A stretch of DNA of 64,000 nucleotides from Lactiplantibacillus plantarum (GTDB lineage Bacteria > Bacillota > Bacilli > Lactobacillales > Lactobacillaceae). The stretch lies in the NCBI RefSeq assembly GCF_014131735.1, contig NZ_CP039121.1, forward strand, positions 186,001 through 250,000, given 5' to 3'. A program made the translations under genes and the position numbers. Below the pieces are notes generated by a model. The model ran no database searches. It was not told the DNA's origin and saw nothing but the letters and a program-made list of their open reading frames with translations. Positions 49,420-58,976 of this stretch are shown in pieces (position 1 is the first letter of the stretch; each line of letters begins with the position of its first letter).

Positions 49420-50433
49420 ATGAAAAAAATATTTTGGCAGTTAATTGCCGTTGTGAGCATCGTTATGGCAGGTTTGACAATGACTGCTAGAGCGGATGAC
49501 CTCAATTACACGGTCCAGGCTGATTTGCCTGATAACCAAATTAATCAAAAAGTGTCCTATTTTGACTTGAAGGTCACACCAGGTCAAACGCAAAATCTCA
49601 CTTTAACCATTAAAAATAGTGATAGTAAAGAACATCGATACACGGTATCACCTAATCTGGCGGTTACAAATAATAACGGTATCATCGATTACAGCCAAGC
49701 AAAGGCTAAGGCCGATGACTCCTTGAAGTTTAACATCAAGACAGCACTTTCAAAGTCACAGGTCGTGACCGTTCCCGCTAAGTCAAGCAAAAAAGTCACT
49801 ATTAAATTGACGGTACCCGAGAAAAAGTTTGCGGGCGTGGCGCTGGGTGGAATCAATATCATCCAGGAACTCAGTACCAAGGCGAAACAATCTAGTAGTG
49901 GCATGGCCATCAATAATCAATATGCGTACGTGATTGGCTTGCAGTTACGTGAATCTGATCCAAGCGGGATCAAACCTGTGATGAAGTTGCACGCGGTAAA
50001 AGCCAAGCAACGTAACTATCGTAATTACGTTACGGCTAATCTGCAAAACAACCAGCCCGTTATTATGCATGGCTTAAAGATCAAAAGCTACGTGACTAAA
50101 GCTGGTTCGTCTAAAAAATTATTGACGACGACTAAGGAAAACATGTCAATGGCGCCGAATAGTAATTTTGACTTTGCAGTTGGTGACGGGACGCAACAAT
50201 TGAAGGCGGGCAAGTACACTTTACATTTAACGGCAACGGCTGATAAGGGTAAGTGGCAATTTACAAAGAACTTTACCATTACTGATAAAGAAGCTCAGAC
50301 TTTAAATGATACAGCTGTTACAGAAAAACAATCGAACTATTTCTGGTGGTTTGTTGCGTTGGGCGCACTGATTGTTGTCCTATTAGGCGCAATTATCTGG
50401 CTACTATTGAAAAACCGCCGTCGTCAGGACTAA
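49420..50433 (+). CDS. DUF916/DUF3324 surface protein (CscA-like), membrane anchored
   Basis: A 337-residue protein: signal peptide (1-26, ending TARA), DUF916-type peptidoglycan-binding domain (about 30-150, FDLKVTPGQTQNLTL and KFAGVALGGINII), DUF3324-type host-binding domain (about 160-290), one C-terminal membrane helix (about 303-326) and basic tail KNRRRQD. It is the expected scaffold partner of WxL proteins. ATG 49420 has GGAAGG 9 bases before. It probably holds the complex at the membrane while WxL partners bind the wall. Confidence 0.9.
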   Translation: MKKIFWQLIAVVSIVMAGLTMTARADDLNYTVQADLPDNQINQKVSYFDLKVTPGQTQNLTLTIKNSDSKEHRYTVSPNLAVTNNNGIIDYSQAKAKADDSLKFNIKTALSKSQVVTVPAKSSKKVTIKLTVPEKKFAGVALGGINIIQELSTKAKQSSSGMAINNQYAYVIGLQLRESDPSGIKPVMKLHAVKAKQRNYRNYVTANLQNNQPVIMHGLKIKSYVTKAGSSKKLLTTTKENMSMAPNSNFDFAVGDGTQQLKAGKYTLHLTATADKGKWQFTKNFTITDKEAQTLNDTAVTEKQSNYFWWFVALGALIVVLLGAIIWLLLKNRRRQD

Positions 50434-50454
50434 CTAGCGAGAGGAGTTTTCAAC

Positions 50455-52605
50455 ATGTGGAAGGGACCGAAACAAATACTAGTTGCATTAACTGCATTAA
50501 TGGGATTATGGGCCGGGACCGCCCAAATTCAGGCTGCTGACGAAGCGACGTTGGCAACGGCACCGTCTGGCCTGAATCAGTTGGATAAACTCTTTACGCT
50601 ACCAGCGGCATTCAGTAGTGGCATTAGTAATAGTGCGAATATTGGGAATGTGACCAATGCAAGCTCGCCAAATACGCAGGCCGTTCAGGTTATTAACGGC
50701 AAGAAGCAAGTGGGTGGCTTTTGGTCGAACGACGCCAATCGCCTAGATTTAAATAAAGATGCTACGTTTAAAATGTGGGTGTATTTGGGAACATCCACGA
50801 GTACTAGTAAGGCCGGCGATGGGATGGCTTTTGTCTTACAAAATGATCCAAATGGTACTGCCGCATCCGCACAAGTCAGTTCGTCCAGCATTATTGGTGA
50901 GACACTCGGTGTTTGGGGTGTTGATACGGATAATAAATTGAAGGACGGCGAAGAATTTGCGAAAACGGCCATCCAAAATAGTTGGGCCTTAGAGTTTGAT
51001 ACCTATACCAATACTTCAACTAGCTATAGTAATGCTGGTAAGGGTGATTCGTTTGATGATGGTATTAAGAAACAACACATTGCGACCGGGTATCCTGGGC
51101 TGGCTAGTCAGTATGAAAATCAGTCTGTCAGGAGTTTAGACGTTACCGGGATAATTTGGTCAACCCGGTACTACTTTACGCAAAAACATACCAACCTAGT
51201 GACGAATATGTCATTAGGAGATAGCAAGTGGCACCACCTGGTGATGGACTGGCATGCGGCGACTAAAACGATGACGTACACTTATAATGACATCAATCCA
51301 GATGGGTCGGCGACGGGTAGCGGCTTTACTCAGAGTGAAGTGTTAGATACTAGCCAATTCAACAGTAGTGATGGCCTGGTTCGCTGGGGATTCATGGGGG
51401 CGACTGGTAGTAATTCTGGTAATAACATGGTCGTGATTGAAAGCGCGCCGAATTTAGTTGACGTACAGGCGGCGGTTAAGGTTACGGATAAGACCAAGAA
51501 TCGTGAAATCAAGACAGGCGGCCAGCTCAAAGCTCAGCATAAAGTTCAGTACGACTATCAATTGACTTACCAAGGTGGTCAAATTGACTGGGATAACATT
51601 ACGGCTGAACTCAATCTACCACAGCATATTACGTTTGACAGTGCCAAGGTAACGTATGCGGATGGTAGTGAGCAGACTTTGACGGCGCCAACGAGTAGTG
51701 ATACTAAAGTTGACTATACTCTAGATAAAGCAGTATCGGCTAGTCAACCGACCGCGACGATCACGCTCAATGGGACGGCCGAGAATGTCGTTGTCAATGA
51801 ACAGACAACTGCAACGACGGCGACATTTAAAAATAAGGTGTTTGAAACAACGACGGAAGCACCGGATTACATGATTACAGTCGATCAGCCGCTATACCTT
51901 AAAATTCGTAATAGTCCGTATACTGTCGCCAATGGGGAAGACGTGATCATCAGAGGGATTGTTGCAGCCGAGGATTCGGAACAATTAACTAACGGTCAAG
52001 TGACACTACACCCAACGCTTAATGGCAAGGAAATGCCAACGGTTCAAATGTCGGATGATGACGAACAAGGTTACTTCTACTACAAGGTCAAAGCAGAGGA
52101 TTTACACGTCGGTGATGATAATGAGATTGAACTATGGGCATCTGACCGTTACGAGAACGTCTCACCAGTTGATAAAGCGCAGATTATTGTTACTGCAGGT
52201 GAACTTGGTTTTAAGACGGTTGCCAAAAGCAGCACGTTTAAAACCATTACTTTAGATGGTTCGGCTCAAACGACAGACCGGGAAGACGATTGGCAACTAG
52301 TTGTACGGGATAGTCGTGGTAAGGGCTCTAGTTGGCAACTACAAGCTAGTGCGACTAATTTTAAAACAACCGGTGGTCAGAATTTGGCGGGCGACGTGAT
52401 TTTCCGCGACGGCGAGCAGACGACCACGCTGAATTCTGCGGGTACGGTGATTGACAGTCACACGGCTACTAGTGATAACGATGATTATGATGTCTTGGCA
52501 GACTGGACGAATAAGTCAGGCATTTTATATCAAAGCAATGCGGGAGCTACTCCGGGTTCTTACACGGGGGATATTACGTGGACGTTAACAGATGCACCTA
52601 AGTAA
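50455..52605 (+). CDS. Lectin-like WxL surface protein (CscC-like)
   Basis: A 716-residue secreted protein: signal peptide (1-27, ending IQA), an L-type-lectin-like domain (about 35-340, with GFWSNDANRLDLNKDATFKMW, GDGMAFVLQND and WALEFDTYTN), Ig-like/bacterial cell-surface repeats (about 345-570) and a C-terminal WxL domain ending ITWTLTDAPK. The lectin domain suggests binding to plant, mucin or microbial glycans. GAGAGGAG precedes the ATG. Last and largest gene of the Csc cluster, followed by a strong terminator. Confidence 0.9.
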   Translation: MWKGPKQILVALTALMGLWAGTAQIQAADEATLATAPSGLNQLDKLFTLPAAFSSGISNSANIGNVTNASSPNTQAVQVINGKKQVGGFWSNDANRLDLNKDATFKMWVYLGTSTSTSKAGDGMAFVLQNDPNGTAASAQVSSSSIIGETLGVWGVDTDNKLKDGEEFAKTAIQNSWALEFDTYTNTSTSYSNAGKGDSFDDGIKKQHIATGYPGLASQYENQSVRSLDVTGIIWSTRYYFTQKHTNLVTNMSLGDSKWHHLVMDWHAATKTMTYTYNDINPDGSATGSGFTQSEVLDTSQFNSSDGLVRWGFMGATGSNSGNNMVVIESAPNLVDVQAAVKVTDKTKNREIKTGGQLKAQHKVQYDYQLTYQGGQIDWDNITAELNLPQHITFDSAKVTYADGSEQTLTAPTSSDTKVDYTLDKAVSASQPTATITLNGTAENVVVNEQTTATTATFKNKVFETTTEAPDYMITVDQPLYLKIRNSPYTVANGEDVIIRGIVAAEDSEQLTNGQVTLHPTLNGKEMPTVQMSDDDEQGYFYYKVKAEDLHVGDDNEIELWASDRYENVSPVDKAQIIVTAGELGFKTVAKSSTFKTITLDGSAQTTDREDDWQLVVRDSRGKGSSWQLQASATNFKTTGGQNLAGDVIFRDGEQTTTLNSAGTVIDSHTATSDNDDYDVLADWTNKSGILYQSNAGATPGSYTGDITWTLTDAPK

Positions 52606-52629
52606 TGATCGGGTTGGTATAAGAGAATC

Positions 52630-52670
52630 AAAAGCACTCACACGCAAGATTGTGAGTGCTTTTGCTTTCT
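52630..52670 (+). terminator. Terminator after the Csc cluster
   Basis: AAAAGCACTCACA with TGTGAGTGCTTTT (13 bp, loop of 8), followed by GCTTTC. Confidence 0.85.
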
Positions 52671-52822
52671 AGTTATTAGCCATAATGGTTAAAGATAATA
52701 ATAATTTTAATTACCACAGTTAAGTGAATGAATAATCAGCCTGAATGACTGAGAACGTTGTAATCAAGGCATTTGTTTATCGTGTGATTAGTGAAGTATT
52801 TACACTTTTTACGTGTTTTTGG

Positions 52823-52850
52823 TTGCGTTTTCTTTTTACTTTAGTACAAT
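52823..52850 (+). promoter_or_regulatory. Promoter of NADH oxidase/peroxidase gene
   Basis: TTGCGT (52823-52828), 16 bases, TACAAT (52845-52850); GTAATTGTTAC just downstream is a small partial palindrome that could hold a regulator. Confidence 0.5.
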
Positions 52851-52921
52851 GTAATTGTTACCAAATACATGTTGCACAAGCATGATTGTGAATATAAACA
52901 CATTTAAGGAGCGATTTAAAA

Positions 52922-54274
52922 ATGAAAGTTATTGTAATTGGTTGTACCCATGCCGGCACTGCTGCCGTTAATCAGATTTTAGCATCAAATCCAGATACTG
53001 AAGTGACGATTTATGAAAGAAATGACAATGTCTCGTTCCTATCCTGTGGGATCGCACTTTACCTTGGCGGCCAAGTTGCTGATCCTCAAGGCCTATTTTA
53101 TTCCAGTCCTGAACAGTTAGCTAAGTTAGGCGCAACTGTTCATATGCAACATGATGTGACGGATGTGAATACTGACAAACATGAAATTACGGTTACTGAC
53201 TTAAAGACTGGTGAATCTAAGACTGATCACTATGACAAGTTAGTTGTCACTACTGGTTCATGGCCTGTTATTCCACCAATTGACGGCATCGATAGTCCCA
53301 ATGTCTACTTATGCAAGAACTGGACGCACGCTCAGAATTTATGGGAAGCAGCCAAACCAGCTAAGCGGGTCATTGTGATCGGTGGCGGTTATATCGGTAC
53401 TGAATTAGTTGAAGCTTACCAGAAGCAAGGTAAGGAAGTCACACTAATTGATGGTTTACCACGGATTTTAAATAAATACTTAGACAAAGAATTCACTGAC
53501 CGGGTTGAACAAGACTTTGTTGATCACGGTATCAAGATGGCTTTGAATCAAATGGTGCAAGGCTTCAGTGATGATGGTAAAGAAGTTACGGTCAAGACTG
53601 ACAAGGGCAGCTACACAGCCGACATGGCGATTCTTTGTGTTGGCTTCCGGCCAAATACCGGCTTACTCAAGGGCAAGGTCGATATGAACGCTAATGGCTC
53701 GATCAAGACCAATGACTACATGCAAACTTCTGATCCAGACATTTACGGGGCTGGTGACTCGGTTGCTGTTCACTATAACCCAACTAAGAAAGATGCTTAT
53801 ATCCCATTAGCAACGAATGCGGTTCGCCAAGGAACCTTAGTTGGTTTGAACATCTTCAAGCCAACGCGGAAGTACATGGGGACACAATCAACTTCTGGGT
53901 TAATGTTGTTCGGCCAAACCATCGTTTCATCTGGGATGACCCTAGAACATGCACAGGCCGAAAATGTTCCGGCAGCCGCTGTCACTTTTGAAGACAACTA
54001 CCGGCCAGAATTTATGCCAACCACTAAGCCTGTTTTAATGCAATTGGTTTACAATCCTGAAACTCGCGAAATCCTAGGTGCACAATTCATGAGTGAACAT
54101 GATGTTTCGCAATCAGCCAATGTGATTTCAGTGATGATTCAAAATCACAATACCATTGACGACTTAGGGTTCGTAGATATGTTCTTCCAACCAATTTACG
54201 ACCGGCCATTTAACTATTTGAACTTACTTGGTCAAGCAGCGATTGCCCATGCGGCCGAAGCTGTCACTGAATAA
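52922..54274 (+). CDS. NADH oxidase/peroxidase (CoA-disulfide reductase-like flavoenzyme)
   Basis: A 450-residue FAD enzyme that reduces O2 to water or H2O2 to water with NADH. GCTHAGTAA places His10 and VSFLSCG places Cys42, the exact positions of the active-site His and redox Cys-sulfenic acid in enterococcal NADH peroxidase/oxidase. The second GGGYIGTEL (about 155-163) is the NAD site, and GAGDS (about 278) closes the FAD domain. AAGGAG precedes the ATG. Cytoplasmic. Oxidase and peroxidase cannot be told apart by these motifs. Confidence 0.93.
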   Translation: MKVIVIGCTHAGTAAVNQILASNPDTEVTIYERNDNVSFLSCGIALYLGGQVADPQGLFYSSPEQLAKLGATVHMQHDVTDVNTDKHEITVTDLKTGESKTDHYDKLVVTTGSWPVIPPIDGIDSPNVYLCKNWTHAQNLWEAAKPAKRVIVIGGGYIGTELVEAYQKQGKEVTLIDGLPRILNKYLDKEFTDRVEQDFVDHGIKMALNQMVQGFSDDGKEVTVKTDKGSYTADMAILCVGFRPNTGLLKGKVDMNANGSIKTNDYMQTSDPDIYGAGDSVAVHYNPTKKDAYIPLATNAVRQGTLVGLNIFKPTRKYMGTQSTSGLMLFGQTIVSSGMTLEHAQAENVPAAAVTFEDNYRPEFMPTTKPVLMQLVYNPETREILGAQFMSEHDVSQSANVISVMIQNHNTIDDLGFVDMFFQPIYDRPFNYLNLLGQAAIAHAAEAVTE

Positions 54275-54282
54275 TAAGTTAA

Positions 54283-54330
54283 AATAACGCGATGCTTACC
54301 TTGCTTCATGAAGGTAGCATCGCGTTATTT
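54283..54330. terminator. Bidirectional terminator after NADH oxidase gene
   Basis: AATAACGCGATGCTTACCTT pairs with AAGGTAGCATCGCGTTATT with one bulged T, loop of 8, between convergent genes. Confidence 0.85.
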
Positions 54331-54332
54331 GT

Positions 54333-54806
54333 TTATTGGTGATAATTGAATGTTAAGTGGTCGGTGGTACTAAAGTTAAGGCCAGCCAGTATTTGTGCCA
54401 TTAGGTCATCGTGCTTTGGTAAAATCAATGTGAGTCGGTTCAACTTTAACTCAACGGTACCAAATGCCACCAACCGTTCTAAGATTTCCCTGAGCGTAGT
54501 TACTTGCTGATAAGTAGCAGTCAGGTCAACACTGAGAGTTGCTTCATGCTTAGCCGTATCGATTGGGGCAAAGCCGACCTGACCGACGAACGCATTCGTG
54601 TCTCGATCCGTTACGCCCCAAACAAGCTGGTGGTCATGAAAAATCTCGCGCATGGTGTGGTTAATTTGTGCAGCGGTTGTTTCCATAGTGGCTGTCGCAT
54701 TGCTGGTCTGATATAAGTTGAAAACGTCGATAACGCGCACCTTTGTTAACCAATCGAACGTATAGTGTGGCGTTAGAATGGGATGATACTTTTCAAATTG
54801 TGACAT
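54333..54806 (-). CDS. GNAT-family N-acetyltransferase (RimJ/RimL-like)
   Basis: A 157-residue protein with the GNAT layout: WGVTDRDTNAFVGQVGFAPID (strands around residue 75), ATLSVDLTATYQQ, then VAFGTVELKLNRLTLILPKHDDLMAQI. These fit the RimJ/RimL-type branch that acetylates ribosomal protein ends or small amines. The classical acetyl-CoA loop Q/R-x-x-G-x-G/A is degenerate here (TYQQVTTLREI), so activity is unsure. AAAGGAGG precedes the ATG at 54806; the 8-residue extension to 54830 is rejected. Confidence 0.7.
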   Translation of the reverse strand: MSQFEKYHPILTPHYTFDWLTKVRVIDVFNLYQTSNATATMETTAAQINHTMREIFHDHQLVWGVTDRDTNAFVGQVGFAPIDTAKHEATLSVDLTATYQQVTTLREILERLVAFGTVELKLNRLTLILPKHDDLMAQILAGLNFSTTDHLTFNYHQ

Positions 54807-54875
54807 AGTGCCTCCTTTAAAATGCGTCATGAATATTTAGTAATTCCTATTGTACTAGTTAAACTGTTATGAATC

Positions 54876-55627
54876 ATGATTAAAACGTGCCATTTTTTGA
54901 GTTCAAAATCAGCCAGTTTAGGTTCGCTGGAAACAGTTCGAGTTAGCGTAAACTTGCTTAGTTAGTTCGTCCTACGCCGACTTCCAGGCATTTCTGCCAA
55001 TTGCTGGAACGCAGTGGACACAGATTTAAGCCGAAGACCACGTCTTAAATACTGGTCTTCCACTAACCAAGCCAAGGACGCTTGCTAAGTGGAATTTCAC
55101 CGCTGAGCATTGGCCGAAACGCCTTCCAGTCGGGACAGTATTCGAATGGCGGACATGTGCGTACTCAGTTTTTGATGGCTTTGTCGTTGTTTCTTATAAA
55201 CAGTAATTTTGTCAATCAACTGTTAGGCTAAAAATGATATTGTGATAGCTCGTTATTCTGAATCGCCGTAGTAACAACTGAACGTTTTGGCAAAGTGAAG
55301 AAGGCACTCTGATATTTCACCTAAAGTTCCAATATCAAAATAGCCAACGACAAATTGTACCAAGTTAAGTGGCTGTTCATCTGCCATTCGAGCGGCTTAC
55401 CGACCGGAGGGGTTGGGTGACAATGCTCAGTAGCCAAATTATTCTTAGTCGGAAGTGGGTTGCTTCCGGCTTAGAATAAGACTCGTATTTGAGATGACGC
55501 GGGCTGGGCGTTAGCTCAAATCGACGTCGGCTTACGTTCCAGCAATTGTCACCCAGCCCCGGAGGTCGGAATAGGACACTCACCGGCTGACGAACAATAA
55601 GCCAACTAAATGGCACGTTTTAATCAT
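54876..55627. repeat. 752-bp non-coding element with 18-bp terminal inverted repeats and two inverted arms
   Basis: The ends are perfect: ATGATTAAAACGTGCCAT (54876-54893) and its complement (55610-55627). Inside, two diverged inverted arms share CAATTGCTGGAACG (54998-55011, inverted 55535-55548) and CTGAGCATTG (55103-55112, inverted 55421-55430). The right arm folds into long helices (55409-55424 with 55545-55560; 55439-55455 with 55463-55479). The left arm has crossing pairs (ATTTAAG/CTTAAAT and GAAGACC/GGTCTTC, 55024-55060). No ORF is supported. No clear target duplication is seen. It may be a MITE-like element or a large structured RNA. Confidence 0.75.
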
Positions 55628-55894
55628 AGTTAATGCTAGTTGTTTTCGATGGTTACCAGTGTCCAAATATGCTGATTTAAGCGTCAAGTGGACTGGGATT
55701 GCCTTGTTGATGACCCTCACTGAAAATGGCGTTAAGTCGACTAATAACGCGTCTGCTGGTGTGATTTGCGGTGCAGTCGTGATTGAGACTGGGTCACAGT
55801 CCAATAACGATGTAACGGCATCAGACGACAGTTCTATTGTAATATACTAACGCGTAATTTGAATGAATAAGACCCATAATGATGGAACAGATAA
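55628..55894. other. Non-coding remnant between the repeat element and pepO
   Basis: No ORF with a ribosome site; short ORFs on both strands lack start context and known motifs. Possibly a decayed gene. The left flank of the repeat (54807-54875) is likewise empty apart from the acetyltransferase promoter side. Confidence 0.45.
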
Positions 55895-55937
55895 AAGACC
55901 GACTAACAAGCAATCGCACCGCTTGTTAGTCGGTCTT
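55895..55937. terminator. Terminator of pepO
   Basis: A perfect 17-bp stem, AAGACCGACTAACAAGC with its complement, loop of 9. Confidence 0.85.
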
Positions 55938-55959
55938 AGTGTTCATTGATTAAAGCTTT

Positions 55960-57876
55960 TTACCAGATTTTGACCCGCTTATCTGGTGCCAAATACATGG
56001 CATCGTCGGGTTGAATGTCGAAGGTTGTGTAGAAATCATCTAAGTTCTTAGGTTGTACGTTTGCTCGGAGCTTAGCTGGAGCGTGGACGTCGATTGAAAG
56101 TAAGAGTTGCATGTATTCAGTCGTGGCCTTCATACGCCAAACCATGGCCCAGTTAGTGAAGAACGCACTCAAATCAACGTCATCTTCGCCCTTAGCAGCT
56201 TCTTCCGCGCAACTTAAGCCTCCCGCATCGGCGATGTTTTCGGATACGGTCAACGTCCCGTTAACTTTCGCACCAGCAAAGTCTAAGCCATCGAATTCAC
56301 TGATCATGGACTTGGCAAGTTCCTTGAAGTGGGCAGAATCTTCCTCGGTCCACCAATTATGCAAGTTACCGAATTCATCAAATAGGGCACCATTGTTGTC
56401 AAAAGCGTGCGAGATTTCATGAGCAATAACTGCACCAATACCACCATAGTTAGCGCTAGAAGATTGTTCTAAGCTGTAGAAAGGTGCTTGTAGGATAGCA
56501 GCTGGAAAGACAATAATGTTCATAAATGGGTGGTAGTAAGCATTGACGGTGTCCGCACTCATTTCCCAGCGGGTCCGATCAGTGGCTTTGCCCCACTTTG
56601 AGAACATGTCTTGGCGTGCCAAACGGTTAAAGTGGAGGACATTGCTCAATACGTTGCCACCTTGTTCGGGCGTGTGCGTCTTGAATTTCGTGTAAATCGT
56701 TTCTAGTTTATCAGGGTAACCGACTTGAATGCCGAGTTTATCAAGCTTGGTCACGGCTTTAGCACGCGTATCTGCACTGAGCCAAGTGTTCGCTTGCAAT
56801 CGGCGTTTGTAGACGGCAATCATCTTTTCGACCATCTGATGAACGTCCGCTTTGGCCGCTTCACCAAAATACTTGTGGCCGTAATAGAGTCCAACGACTT
56901 GATCAAAAGTTCCGGTAGCTAGATAGTAGGCACTCTTAGCCTGGTTCCGCGGTTCTTTTTGACCAGACAATGCCCGTGAATAAGTCGTGGCTAATACCCG
57001 CATTTCATCACTGAGGTAACCACTGTACCGTTGAACGAGTTTAGCTTTCATCCAGTTCTTCATCAGACCGAAGTTATCAGGATTGACTACTTCGTTAAAG
57101 TGATCGAAGAAGGCGGGTTCTGGCAAGATGACGAGGTCGGGATTACCATCGATGACGGAGTAGGTGATGGCGGCTAAGTCTAAATAACGACTAGTGTTAA
57201 CAAAATCGTTGAATTTGCGAGGATTATACATCTTACTGTAATCAGCCGACTCTTCAGCGGATTTGATCCACGGAACGATCAAACGATCGAATTGCAGCGT
57301 GTCATCAACGATTTTTTGTGCTTCGTCCTTTTCGTAACCAGTTTTTTGCAACAGTTCGGTCATCATTTTAGCGTAAATTGCTAGTAACTTAGGGCCGGCC
57401 TGGTTGCCTTCGTCGTAGTATGTCTTGTCTGGCAAGATAGTCCCAGGTGCTTGGGCAAATAAGGCGTTGACCTTGGTATTTTTCATATCAGCGTCGACAT
57501 CCAAGCTGAATGGTAATGGGAGGCCGTCGTAGATCCAATCGGGCATCCGTTGTTGTAAGTCAGCAAAGTCGCTTAAACTATCAATTTGCTTGAGACACGG
57601 CAGAATTGGTTCCGCACCATTGGCATTGCGTTGGTCGAAATCTTTAGCTAAGCGGTAAAACTTAATGAATTCGGTTAGCTGAGGATCGTCGGGGGTAACT
57701 GTTCCCGCCGCCATTGCATCAAAGTCATGCATTAACGTTTTTTCAATGGCATCAACTAAGTCCATAAAGCCCCCGGTTGAAGAATGGTCATCCGGAATGA
57801 CGGCGGTTTTGAGCCACTCGCCGTTGACGGCATCGTAGAGATCTTGTTTTACTGCTGCTTGATTAATGGTTGCCAT
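55960..57876 (-). CDS. pepO: Oligopeptidase O, M13 zinc metallopeptidase
   Basis: A 638-residue neprilysin-family endopeptidase. The zinc site is intact: IGAVIAHEISHAFDNNG (HExxH) and SENIADAGGLSCA with the third ligand Glu, near residues 475-540; NIIVFPAAILQAPF precedes it. The C-terminal tail MYLAPDKRVKIW is typical. No signal peptide or membrane helix, so it acts in the cytoplasm on oligopeptides (5-30 residues) brought in by Opp. The start is the ATG at 57876, behind AAGGAGTGG. Single-gene unit. Confidence 0.94.
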   Translation of the reverse strand: MATINQAAVKQDLYDAVNGEWLKTAVIPDDHSSTGGFMDLVDAIEKTLMHDFDAMAAGTVTPDDPQLTEFIKFYRLAKDFDQRNANGAEPILPCLKQIDSLSDFADLQQRMPDWIYDGLPLPFSLDVDADMKNTKVNALFAQAPGTILPDKTYYDEGNQAGPKLLAIYAKMMTELLQKTGYEKDEAQKIVDDTLQFDRLIVPWIKSAEESADYSKMYNPRKFNDFVNTSRYLDLAAITYSVIDGNPDLVILPEPAFFDHFNEVVNPDNFGLMKNWMKAKLVQRYSGYLSDEMRVLATTYSRALSGQKEPRNQAKSAYYLATGTFDQVVGLYYGHKYFGEAAKADVHQMVEKMIAVYKRRLQANTWLSADTRAKAVTKLDKLGIQVGYPDKLETIYTKFKTHTPEQGGNVLSNVLHFNRLARQDMFSKWGKATDRTRWEMSADTVNAYYHPFMNIIVFPAAILQAPFYSLEQSSSANYGGIGAVIAHEISHAFDNNGALFDEFGNLHNWWTEEDSAHFKELAKSMISEFDGLDFAGAKVNGTLTVSENIADAGGLSCAEEAAKGEDDVDLSAFFTNWAMVWRMKATTEYMQLLLSIDVHAPAKLRANVQPKNLDDFYTTFDIQPDDAMYLAPDKRVKIW

Positions 57877-58186
57877 TAAATCCACTCCTTAATAAATTTT
57901 CTAATACTAAGTTAATTATACCTTAGATTATTCTCAGTGGTATCATCTGGTACCGACTCAGTAAAAAATGATACTAATCATCTTAATAGTCCTGAATCAG
58001 TAGCTGATGGGTTGTGAATGTTAATGTAAAGGTCAAGATTACTTCTGAATTATCGGCATGCAGGAGCTGTTAGTGCCTGTAAATCACCTTATGAGGCAGC
58101 GTGAGGGTTGACGTAAAAGCCCCCGGATGACTAACGGTGATTTCGCTAGTCATCCGGGGGATTAAGGATAATTTAATTAGTAGTCA
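57877..58186. other. Intergenic region upstream of pepO
   Basis: 310 bases holding the pepO promoter side and the terminator of the FNR-type gene; no ORF or repeat is supported. Confidence 0.5.
58120..58160 (-). terminator. Terminator of the FNR-like gene
   Basis: CCCCCGGATGACTA with TAGTCATCCGGGGG (14 bp, extendable by CG; loop of 13), followed on the minus strand by CTTTTAC. Confidence 0.8.
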
Positions 58187-58852
58187 TTATTCAGTTAATA
58201 ATAGCTGGTCGGCATCGTTAATTTCGATGATCTTGCCAGGCTTTTGCGTAATTAGGCCTTGACGCTCGAATAAGGCGAGCTTACGGCTGATGCTTTCAGG
58301 GGTGGTGCCGAGGAACGTCGCCAGGTCCTTTTTCTTTAATGGTAGTTTAAACGTGTCGGTTTTGAGCGCTGCCGCTGTTTCAGTGATATAGTTCGCTAAA
58401 CGGGCTTCGACGGATTCAGTGGCCGTGCTGGTTGTTTGACGCTCCAGTTGACTGAGACGTTTGCCAAAGACGTTTAAGACGTTGATGCTGATACTGGGAT
58501 ATTTTTGCATCAAGTCTTGAAAGTCTGAACGGCGAATACTGCAAACATCCGTCGGTACTAAGGCTTCACCGAATGAGGTTCGCCGTTGATTTTCAAATAA
58601 GGCAGCTTCGCCATCGATATCACCAGTTTGTAATAGATATAGTAACTGCTCGCGACCATTGGCAGCTAGCTGATAGACTTTAACCTGCCCATTGGCAACA
58701 ATCATCAGTGAATCCAGTGGATCGTCAGCACCAAATAAAGTGCTGCCGGCTGGATAGTGGTGGTGACGAACGATCGATTCGATAGTGTCTAATTGTTCAC
58801 TACCGAGTTCGCTAAAAATTGGGACTAACTGCACACATTCATGTTCTGCCAT
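58187..58852 (-). CDS. Crp/FNR-family regulator (FLP-like)
   Basis: A 221-residue regulator: a cyclic-nucleotide-binding-like beta roll (about 15-120), dimer helix (about 125-150) and HTH (about 168-205) with TTPESISRKL. The E-x-x-S-R pattern in the recognition helix is the FNR-type reader of TTGA half-sites. Only Cys6 and Cys104 are present, not the four-cysteine FeS set, resembling the two-cysteine disulfide switch of Lactobacillus casei FLP. Start ATG 58852 behind AGGAGGTG. Divergent from the chaperone/Dps operon, whose promoter has a matching box. Confidence 0.88.
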   Translation of the reverse strand: MAEHECVQLVPIFSELGSEQLDTIESIVRHHHYPAGSTLFGADDPLDSLMIVANGQVKVYQLAANGREQLLYLLQTGDIDGEAALFENQRRTSFGEALVPTDVCSIRRSDFQDLMQKYPSISINVLNVFGKRLSQLERQTTSTATESVEARLANYITETAAALKTDTFKLPLKKKDLATFLGTTPESISRKLALFERQGLITQKPGKIIEINDADQLLLTE

Positions 58853-58976
58853 AAGGCCCACCTCCTGAATAAATTCACCCTAACTATAACAGATTTTGCT
58901 TGGTAGATAGGGTTTGACGTTTTAAATTTCCTGCTATTTTAATAACTATATTGTAGCGTAAAACTTTTTTGAATTT

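Larger units (their letters stand above)
52606..52921. other. Intergenic region between Csc cluster and NADH oxidase gene
   Basis: A 316-base gap with the terminator at 52630 and the promoter at 52823; the middle is AT-rich with no ORF or repeat seen. Confidence 0.5.

Noticed and set aside
54876..55627. Insertion sequence call for the repeat element
   Set aside because: No transposase remnant in any frame and no target-site duplication seen, despite perfect terminal inverted repeats.
55659..55850. 63-codon ORF near the repeat element
   Set aside because: GTG start without ribosome site, no motif, and overlapping ORFs on the other strand.
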